Shown here piece after piece: positions 1 to 4,413 of a stretch of DNA of 12,475 nt. Each line of letters starts with the position of its first letter. Position 1 is the stretch's first letter. The position numbers were made by a program, and so were the translations under genes. The notes beneath the pieces were generated by a model. It did no database searches. It was given only the letters and a program-made list of their open reading frames with translations, and had not been told where the DNA came from. The stretch covers positions 1 through 12,475 of the forward strand of contig WJLC01000011.1 in assembly GCA_014728745.1 (NCBI GenBank). Direction: 5' to 3'. The stretch comes from Candidatus Pacearchaeota archaeon (GTDB lineage Archaea > Nanobdellota > Nanobdellia > Pacearchaeales > GW2011-AR1).

Positions 1-327
1 ACATATGAGAGAGTCAACAAGAAAAATTTGTATGTTATTAAAAAAGATGGCTCACGAGAACCATTTGACAAAGAAAAATTAGAAGCAGGTATTGAAAGGG
101 CTTTTGAAAAAAGACCTGTTCCAAAAAAGAAAATAGAAAAAATGATAAACAAAATTGAAGAGCAATTAAGGAAAAAAGGGAAAAAAGAAATCAAAAGCTC
201 AACAATTGGAAGAATGGTTATGAAAAAGATAAAAAAGTTGGACAATGTTGCTTACATTAGATTTGCATCAGTTTACAGAGATTTTCAAGATATTAAAGAT
301 TTTAAAAAAGAACTAAAAGATTTGTGA
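1..327 (+). CDS. nrdR: NrdR-type transcriptional repressor of ribonucleotide reductase genes (5' partial)
   Basis: The frame is open from base 1, so the gene begins outside the window; the TTG at 28 is internal. The visible 108 codons start with TYERV, which follows the N-terminal zinc ribbon in NrdR proteins, and continue through an ATP-cone domain. Diagnostic stretches are VIKKDGSREPFDKEKL, ALEKRPV-like AFEKRPVPKKK, and KKLDNVAYIRFASVYRDF near the C-terminus. The four zinc cysteines would lie left of the window. In this family the ATP cone senses ATP/dATP and the protein represses nrd operons. The TGA stop (325-327) overlaps a GTG that could start nrdD, so the two genes are probably translated in tandem. 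NrdR is common in bacteria and less common in archaea. The family assignment is firm; operator sites would lie upstream and cannot be seen. Confidence 0.93.
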   Translation, partial: TYERVNKKNLYVIKKDGSREPFDKEKLEAGIERAFEKRPVPKKKIEKMINKIEEQLRKKGKKEIKSSTIGRMVMKKIKKLDNVAYIRFASVYRDFQDIKDFKKELKDL

Positions 328-332
328 GAAAA

Positions 333-2396
333 ATGATATCAAAAATAAGGAAAAGAGATGGAAATGTTGTAATGTACAACAAAGACAAGATTGTTGAGGC
401 TATTTGGAAAGCTGTAAAAGCAGTTGGAGGGGAAGACAAAAAAAGGGTTTATGAGATTGTTGATTTGATTGAGAAAGAGATTGTAAAAAGACACGGAGAA
501 AAAGGAATCCCAGATGTAGAGGAGGTTCAAAATTTAGTTGAAAAGATTCTTATTGAAGAAGGACATGCAAAAGTTGCTAAGGCTTATATTCTTTACAGAA
601 AATCACACGAGGAATTGAGAAATGTCAAAGGATTATTTGACACTATTGAAGCTGTTGAGGATTATATTGGATTAGATGACTGGATGGTTAAGGAAAATTC
701 AAATATGGGGTATTCTCTGCAAGGTCTTAATAATTATATTGCAACTAAGATAATCAAAAATTACTGGGTGAGAAGAGTGTATCCTGAGGCAATAAGAAAA
801 GTTCATGACAATGGTGATTTGCACATCCACGACTTAGGAACTCTAGGTGCTTATTGTGTTGGATGGGATTTAAAGGATTTATTGACAGTTGGATTTGTTG
901 GTGTTAAAGGAAAAATAGCTTCAAAACCTCCTAAGCATTTAAGGACGGCGCTAGGGCAGATTGTAAATTTCTTTTATACTTTAACTGGAGAAGTTGCAGG
1001 AGCCTTGGCTTTTTCAAACTTTGATACATTATTGGCTCCTTTCATAAGATATGATAACTTATCTTATGACCAAGTAAAACAAGCTATGCAGGGATTTTTG
1101 TTTAATTTAAACGTTCCCACAAGGGTGGGATTTCAGAGCCCATTTACAAATATAACAATGGATATGGATGTCCCAGAATTTATGAAAGATGAACATATTA
1201 TTATAGGTGGAAAACCTCAAAAAGAGACTTACAAAGAATTTCAAAAAGAAATGGATATGTTCAACAAGGCTTTTGCAGAATGCATGATTGAAGGAGATGC
1301 TAATGGCAGGGTCTTTACTTTTCCTATACCTACCTATAATATTACAAAAGATTTTGACTGGGACAATGAAAAGCTGGATTTAGTATGGGAAATGACTGCA
1401 AAATATGGTATACCTTATTTTTCTAACTTTGTAAATTCTGACATGAATCCAGAAGATGCAAGAAGTATGTGTTGTAGATTAAGACTAGATCAAACAGAAT
1501 TAAGAAAAAGAGGCGGAGGATTGTTTGGAAGCAACCCTCTTACTGGAAGCATTGGGGTAGTTACTATTAATCTTCCTCGTATAGGATACACTGCTGTTGA
1601 TAAGGAGGATTTCTTAAACAAAATTGCTCACTTAATGGAGCTTGCAAAAGAAAGTCTTGAAATAAAGAGAAAGACAATTGAAAGATTCACTGAAAAAGGG
1701 CTTTATCCTTATTCTAGATTTTATTTGAGAAGTGTTAAAAAAAGATTTGGAGAATACTGGAAAAATCATTTTGCCACAATTGGATTGCTTGGAATGAATG
1801 AAGCAATAATGAATTTCATGCCTGGAGAAAATATCACTACTGAGAAAGGCCTTGCTTTTGCTGAAAAGGTTCTTGAATTTATGAGGGACAAACTTCAGGA
1901 GTTTCAAAATGAAACAGGAAATATTTACAATCTTGAAGCAACTCCGGGAGAGGGAACAACCTATAGATTTGCTAGAAGTGATAAAAAGAAATTCGGAAGA
2001 ATCCTTGTTGCTAATGAAGAAAAGGTTAAGAAAAAAGAAGCAGAGCCATATTATACTAACTCTAGTCAGCTTCCAGTTGCACATACAGATGACATTTTTG
2101 AAGCTTTAGAAATGCAAGACCCTCTTCAAACAAAATACACAGGAGGAACTGTTTTCCATGGCTTTATAGGGGAAAGGCTAGAAAAAACAGGAGTGAAAAA
2201 AATGGTTAAGAAAATAGCTGAAAACTTTCATCTTCCATACTTTACGATTACTCCAACTTTTTCAGTATGTCCAATACATGGATATCTTTCAGGAGAGCAT
2301 GAGTTTTGCCCTAAATGCGATGCAGAAATAGGAATTACAAATCAAGAAAAATCTTCAAACTCACTAAATGATTCACCAAAATCATTAAATGAATAA
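333..2396 (+). CDS. nrdD: Anaerobic (class III) ribonucleoside-triphosphate reductase, large part lacking the glycyl-radical loop
   Basis: This is the oxygen-sensitive enzyme that reduces ribonucleotides to deoxyribonucleotides. I prefer ATG 333 (MISKIRKRDG, 687 aa), preceded by GTGAG; GTG 324 overlapping the nrdR stop is the alternative. Numbering from ATG 333, an ATP cone spans about residues 3-95 (KIRKRDGNVV to AYILYRKSHEEL). The barrel then carries HIHD (164-167), Cys175 in GAYCVGWD, CCRLRLD with Cys380/381, and a Gly-rich RKRGGGLFGSNPLTG stretch. Cys175 and one of Cys380/381 are candidates for the active-site thiols. A metal ribbon follows with Cys646, His649, Cys659 and Cys662. The protein then ends in a low-complexity Asn/Ser tail (SLNDSPKSLNE) where the family normally continues into RVxGY with the radical glycine. 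That segment is the separate ORF at 2440-2571. The catalytic core looks intact, but alone this chain cannot carry the glycyl radical. Confidence 0.95.
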   Translation: MISKIRKRDGNVVMYNKDKIVEAIWKAVKAVGGEDKKRVYEIVDLIEKEIVKRHGEKGIPDVEEVQNLVEKILIEEGHAKVAKAYILYRKSHEELRNVKGLFDTIEAVEDYIGLDDWMVKENSNMGYSLQGLNNYIATKIIKNYWVRRVYPEAIRKVHDNGDLHIHDLGTLGAYCVGWDLKDLLTVGFVGVKGKIASKPPKHLRTALGQIVNFFYTLTGEVAGALAFSNFDTLLAPFIRYDNLSYDQVKQAMQGFLFNLNVPTRVGFQSPFTNITMDMDVPEFMKDEHIIIGGKPQKETYKEFQKEMDMFNKAFAECMIEGDANGRVFTFPIPTYNITKDFDWDNEKLDLVWEMTAKYGIPYFSNFVNSDMNPEDARSMCCRLRLDQTELRKRGGGLFGSNPLTGSIGVVTINLPRIGYTAVDKEDFLNKIAHLMELAKESLEIKRKTIERFTEKGLYPYSRFYLRSVKKRFGEYWKNHFATIGLLGMNEAIMNFMPGENITTEKGLAFAEKVLEFMRDKLQEFQNETGNIYNLEATPGEGTTYRFARSDKKKFGRILVANEEKVKKKEAEPYYTNSSQLPVAHTDDIFEALEMQDPLQTKYTGGTVFHGFIGERLEKTGVKKMVKKIAENFHLPYFTITPTFSVCPIHGYLSGEHEFCPKCDAEIGITNQEKSSNSLNDSPKSLNE
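2361..2392 (+). repeat. Imperfect 21-nt-period tandem repeat at the nrdD 3' end
   Basis: TCACTAAATGA (2361-2371) recurs as TCATTAAATGA (2382-2392), 21 nt apart. It encodes SLND-SPK-SLNE just before the nrdD stop. The period is a multiple of three, so it lengthens the tail without shifting frame. It looks like slippage in a linker under little constraint. Confidence 0.6.
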
Positions 2397-2401
2397 TACC
2401 A

Positions 2402-2433
2402 AATAAAAAGAGATCAAATCAATAAAAAGAGAT
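2402..2433 (+). repeat. Exact 13-nt direct repeat (19-nt period) between nrdD and the glycyl-radical ORF
   Basis: AATAAAAAGAGAT occurs at 2402-2414 and again at 2421-2433, so the region reads as about 1.7 copies of a 19-nt tandem unit. Nineteen is not a multiple of three. Removing one copy puts the downstream ORF (frame of 2440) into the nrdD frame, leaving only the TAA at 2394 between them. The repeat is A-rich, so some chance similarity is possible. Confidence 0.65.
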
Positions 2434-2439
2434 ATTAAA

Positions 2440-2571
2440 ATGACAAATAAAAAAAGAACAAAATGTGAAGTGTACTCTAGAGTTGTCGGATACCTTAGGC
2501 CTGTGAGGCAGTGGAACGTTGGAAAACAAGAGGAATTTAAAGATAGGAAAGAATTTAAGTCTCAAGAGTGA
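2440..2571 (+). CDS. Stand-alone glycyl-radical domain of NrdD (43 aa), split from the main subunit
   Basis: This short ORF encodes the C-terminal glycyl-radical loop of class III ribonucleotide reductase: CEVYSRVVGYLRP, then RQWNVGKQEEFKDRKEF. Gly17 (codon 2488-2490) is the expected radical site and Cys9 is the residue that usually precedes EVYSRV. Nothing in the motif looks degraded. The frame is +1 relative to nrdD. An in-frame TAA at 2404 bounds it upstream, leaving ATG 2440 as the only standard start (ATT 2434 would be a rare alternative). A weak purine stretch (AGAGAT, 2428-2433) precedes the ATG. The TGA stop (2569-2571) overlaps GTG 2568, which can start nrdG. It could work in trans with the truncated NrdD, comparable in principle to GrcA/YfiD, the spare glycyl-radical domain for pyruvate formate-lyase. 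The alternative is a disrupted 3' end of nrdD. The motif identity is very sure; separate translation is inferred. Confidence 0.85.
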   Translation: MTNKKRTKCEVYSRVVGYLRPVRQWNVGKQEEFKDRKEFKSQE

Positions 2572-2582
2572 TTTTTGAGAAG

Positions 2583-3305
2583 ATGAAAATAAAACACCTC
2601 CAGAAAACAACACTCATAGACTATCCTGGTAATATAGCATGCACAATCTTCTTATTTGGATGCAACTTTAAATGTGGTTTTTGCCACAATCCAGAGCTTG
2701 TCATAAAAGAAAAAGAAGAACATCCTGATATCTCAAAGCAAGAGGTTTTGGATTTTTTAGAAAAAAGAAAAAATCAGCTTGAGGGTATTTGCATTACTGG
2801 TGGAGAGCCGTGCTTAAGTCTTGAAAAAGATTTCTTAAAGAAAATCAAGAAAAAAGGATATAAGATAAAACTAGATACAAATGGAAGCTTTCCCAATAAA
2901 CTAAAAGAATTTTTTAAAGAAAATCTTATTGACTTTGTTTCAATGGATGTTAAAAGCTCTTTTGATAAATATAATAATATAACCAATTCCAAAATTGATA
3001 TTGAGAAAATTAAAAAATCAATTAAAGCGATTCATAAGAATCTAGGAGATTTGAAAAATTATGAGTTTAGAACAACTATCTTAGAGGGTTTTCATAATGA
3101 AGAAGAATTTGAGAAAATGATGAAGGATATTAATAATTTGCTAAAAGGTGAAAAGGTTAAGAAATTTGCATTGCAGGGATTTAGAAACAATGGCAAATTA
3201 ATAGATAAGTCATATTATGAAGAACCAAACACTAGGGAAAGTTATCTTTTGGAACTAAAAAAGATTGCAGAGCCTTATTGTGAAAAAGTTGAGATTAGGA
3301 GATAG
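2583..3305 (+). CDS. nrdG: Anaerobic ribonucleotide reductase activating protein (radical SAM, NrdG-type)
   Basis: NrdG-type activases cleave S-adenosylmethionine at a [4Fe-4S] cluster and create the glycyl radical on NrdD, here presumably on the separate 43-aa loop protein. Starting at ATG 2583 the protein (240 aa) opens MKIKHLQKTTLIDYPG, the usual opening of this long archaeal/bacterial form, so I prefer it to GTG 2568, which adds VIFEK. The cluster cysteines are Cys27, Cys31 and Cys34 in CNFKCGFCH. ITGGEP (residues 71-76) is the SAM-binding GGEP motif, and LDTNGSFP (97-104) and SMDVKS are later barrel strands. It is longer than the E. coli-type NrdG of about 150 aa. It follows the glycyl-radical ORF with a 4-nt GTGA overlap if GTG is used, or an 11-nt gap if ATG is used. 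Its 3' end overlaps a dUTPase remnant in another frame. Confidence 0.93.
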   Translation: MKIKHLQKTTLIDYPGNIACTIFLFGCNFKCGFCHNPELVIKEKEEHPDISKQEVLDFLEKRKNQLEGICITGGEPCLSLEKDFLKKIKKKGYKIKLDTNGSFPNKLKEFFKENLIDFVSMDVKSSFDKYNNITNSKIDIEKIKKSIKAIHKNLGDLKNYEFRTTILEGFHNEEEFEKMMKDINNLLKGEKVKKFALQGFRNNGKLIDKSYYEEPNTRESYLLELKKIAEPYCEKVEIRR

Positions 3306-3417
3306 AATTGCACAGCTTTTGATTCAGCCAATTATGACTGCAGAAGTTATGGAAGTTGATGAACTAAGTGAAAATGTTAGATGGGAAAATGGATTTGTGA
3401 GTGCAGGAATTCAATAA
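3259..3417 (+). pseudogene. dUTPase C-terminal remnant
   Basis: The frame is open from 3259 after a TAA at 3256 and encodes KLRLGDRIAQLLIQPI, then EVMEVDELSENVRWENGFVSAGIQ and a stop. GDRIAQL followed by VDELS matches the fourth conserved motif region of trimeric dUTPases. RWENGFVSAG aligns with the C-terminal RGxGGFGSTG motif but has lost key glycines (Trp, Val and Ala replacements). Motifs 1-3, with the uracil pocket and catalytic Asp, are missing. The fragment overlaps the end of nrdG out of frame by about 47 nt. A GTG at 3280 could start a 45-aa peptide, but no active enzyme is possible. The likely origin is a deletion that removed most of a dut gene next to nrdG. The homology is recognised by eye only. 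Confidence 0.72.
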
Positions 3418-3418
3418 T

Positions 3419-3426
3419 TTTATAAA
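3419..3426 (+). promoter_or_regulatory. TATA box of the thioredoxin gene
   Basis: TTTATAAA just after the dUTPase remnant has a TATAAA core at 3421-3426. Archaeal transcription usually starts about 25 nt downstream, near 3449, which gives a leader of about 20 nt before ATG 3469. That leader has no Shine-Dalgarno sequence. Confidence 0.5.
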
Positions 3427-3468
3427 CAACATGTTTTTACTTATTTCAATTAATATCATACTTAATAA

Positions 3469-3813
3469 ATGAGCAAAAAGAAAATGACAGGAAATGATAC
3501 TGTTCCAGAACTAACAAAAAAAGAATTTGAGGATTTTATAAAATCAGATGAATTAGTTTTAATTGATTTTTACGCAGAGTGGTGCATGCCATGCATGATG
3601 ATGTCTCCTATTATTGATGAGCTAAGTCAGAAATTTAAAGATAAAATAAAATTTGGAAAAGTTAATGTTGGTGAGGAGTCTGCCCTTGGTCAAAAATATG
3701 ATGTTTCATCTATTCCTAATTTTGTTCTTTTTGAAAACGGAAAAATAAAAGAAAGATTTGTTGGAAGCATTTCTCAAGAAGATTTTGAAGAGAAATTGAA
3801 CAGTGTCTTATAA
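3469..3813 (+). CDS. Thioredoxin with CMPC active site
   Basis: A single-domain thioredoxin of 114 aa, the usual size, with a 10-15 residue N-terminal extension. The redox motif is WCMPC (Trp38, Cys39, Cys42), replacing the classical WCGPC. Pro83 in SSIPNFVLF is the cis-proline that faces the active site, and FENGKIKERFVG is the last strand pair with its conserved glycine. There is no signal peptide, so it is cytoplasmic. ATG 3469 suits the TATA box at 3421; ATG 3484 (MTGNDTV) is a possible alternative. It sits downstream of the nrd genes but has its own promoter. Some class III reductases use a redoxin instead of formate as reductant, so a link is possible but not shown. It could equally be a general disulfide reductase. 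The family call is firm. Confidence 0.95.
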   Translation: MSKKKMTGNDTVPELTKKEFEDFIKSDELVLIDFYAEWCMPCMMMSPIIDELSQKFKDKIKFGKVNVGEESALGQKYDVSSIPNFVLFENGKIKERFVGSISQEDFEEKLNSVL

Positions 3814-3874
3814 GAGCAAGAAAGCATCTTACTCATCTTAAACTTTCAATAAAACCTAACAAAAATTAATAAAA

Positions 3875-3882
3875 GCTTTTTT
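3875..3882 (+). terminator. Poly-T stretch after the thioredoxin gene
   Basis: GCTTTTTT at 3875-3882, followed by GTTTTTA at 3888-3894, lies 60-80 nt after the thioredoxin stop. Archaeal polymerase terminates at such T-runs without a hairpin. The same stretch (TTTTAAA, 3879-3885) may also serve as a TATA-like element for the tRNA gene, about 34-40 nt before the mature 5' end. Both readings are tentative. Confidence 0.35.
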
Positions 3883-3918
3883 AAACTGTTTTTATCTCAT
3901 TATTTTACATTTATATAG

Positions 3919-3992
3919 GGCCTCGTAGCTCAGCCTGGCAGAGCACTAGCCTTTTAAGCTAGGTGTCGCGGGTTCAAATCCCGTCGAGGCCA
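3919..3992 (+). tRNA. tRNA-Lys (anticodon UUU)
   Basis: A complete 74-nt cloverleaf. The acceptor stem GGCCTCG (3919-3925) pairs perfectly with CGAGGCC (3985-3991). The D arm is GCTC/GAGC with the GG pair in its loop. The anticodon stem CTAGC/GCTAG encloses CTTTTAA, giving anticodon TTT at 3953-3955. The variable loop is GTGTC. The T arm is GCGGG/CCCGT with loop TTCAAAT. The discriminator is A (3992), CCA is not encoded, and there is no intron. It reads the AAA/AAG codons that dominate this lysine-rich window. A T5 run follows directly. Confidence 0.96.
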
Positions 3993-3997
3993 TTTTT
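3993..3997 (+). terminator. T5 terminator after tRNA-Lys
   Basis: TTTTT directly follows the discriminator base, with CTT next. An oligo-T run at this place is typical for termination of archaeal tRNA genes. Confidence 0.5.
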
Positions 3998-4010
3998 CTT
4001 GCATAAATCA

Positions 4011-4067
4011 GGAAAATAAGAAGGATTTTCTACTTTGTCTAATTTAAGACAAAAACCAAAGGTTTTT
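4011..4067 (+). repeat. Cluster of three small inverted repeats in the tRNA-Lys to rpoH gap
   Basis: Three hairpin-capable elements lie in a row. The first is GAAAAT (4012-4017) with ATTTTC (4025-4030), loop 7 nt. The second is TTTGTCT (4034-4040) with AGACAAA (4047-4053), loop 6 nt. The third is AAAAACC (4051-4057) with GGTTTTT (4061-4067), loop 3 nt. All stems are perfect. The second and third share 4051-4053, so both cannot fully form in one RNA. Short AT-rich palindromes arise by chance, so function is uncertain. Confidence 0.5.
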
Positions 4068-4091
4068 AAATGAATTTTTACCATTTATTAT

Positions 4092-4097
4092 TATAAA
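4092..4097 (+). promoter_or_regulatory. TATA box upstream of rpoH
   Basis: TATAAA at 4092-4097 predicts a transcription start near 4120 and a leader of about 30 nt before ATG 4151, without a Shine-Dalgarno site. An alternative TTTTTAAA lies at 4063-4070. This is probably the main promoter of the polymerase operon. Confidence 0.45.
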
Positions 4098-4150
4098 GTT
4101 GTTAAAGTCTAATCTAAGTGTTAAGACTACCTAACGCTTTAAAATTTAAG

Positions 4151-4363
4151 ATGTCCCATATTCTACAACCTAAACACAAGAAACTTAATGAAAAAGAAGT
4201 TCAAAAGTTATTAAAGGATTTAAACATTTCAAAAGCCCAATTGCCAAAGATTCTCTCAAATGATCCTGCTCTTCCTGAAAAGTGTGAAAAGGGAGATATA
4301 ATAGAAATAGAGAGAGAAGATGATGAAGGTAAAAAAGCTTCATACTACAGAGCTGTAGTTTAA
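4151..4363 (+). CDS. rpoH: DNA-directed RNA polymerase subunit H (Rpo5, Rpb5 C-terminal domain homologue)
   Basis: Starting at ATG 4151 the protein is 70 aa (MSHILQPKHKKLNEKE), close to the usual archaeal subunit H of about 75-80 aa. The family pattern is visible: HxLxPKH at the start, then a helical LLKDLNISKAQLPKI segment (QLPKI is strongly conserved), DPAL, a GDIIEIERE strand, and the C-terminal YYRAVV. It corresponds to the assembly domain of eukaryotic Rpb5 and binds the large A subunit. An in-frame GTG at 4118 would add 11 residues that fit the family less well. It is the first gene of rpoH-rpoB-rpoA, the conserved archaeal order. A separate TATA-like box lies between it and rpoB. Confidence 0.92.
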   Translation: MSHILQPKHKKLNEKEVQKLLKDLNISKAQLPKILSNDPALPEKCEKGDIIEIEREDDEGKKASYYRAVV

Positions 4364-4385
4364 TCAATTAAAAATCTTAACTTAA

Positions 4386-4391
4386 TATAAA
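4386..4391 (+). promoter_or_regulatory. TATA box just upstream of rpoB
   Basis: TATAAA at 4386-4391 is centred about 25 nt before ATG 4414, which predicts a leaderless rpoB mRNA. An AGGAG at 4393-4397 is 16 nt from the ATG, too far for a normal ribosome binding site. The gene may be read both from the rpoH promoter and from this one. Confidence 0.5.
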
Positions 4392-4413
4392 TAGGAGAAC
4401 AAAAGACAACAAA

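Noticed and set aside
28..30. TTG 28 as the start of the first gene
   Set aside because: The frame is open to base 1 and the residues before TTG (TYERVNKK) continue the NrdR consensus, so the gene is truncated by the window edge.
1632..2084. 150-codon open frame on the minus strand inside nrdD, and similar minus-strand frames inside nrdG, rpoB and rpoA
   Set aside because: They are antisense shadows of strongly conserved genes, rich in Phe/Leu/Ser as expected from reversed Lys/Glu codons, with no motif or promoter of their own.
2390..2445. Programmed frameshift, stop readthrough, BHB-type intron or intein joining NrdD to its glycyl-radical loop
   Set aside because: Readthrough of TAA 2394 stays in a frame that stops at 2436. 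A single shift into the loop frame before 2404 meets TAA 2404, and the third frame is blocked at 2390 and 2423. The spacer is A-rich and cannot form the helices of a bulge-helix-bulge intron, and it is far too short for an intein.
3911..3917. TTATATA directly before tRNA-Lys as its TATA box
   Set aside because: It ends one base before the mature 5' end. A TATA box must lie about 25 nt upstream of the start, so it would begin transcription inside the tRNA.
4118..4150. GTG 4118 as rpoH start
   Set aside because: The 11 extra residues (MLRLPNALKFK) do not resemble subunit H N-termini, whereas MSHILQPKH from ATG 4151 does.
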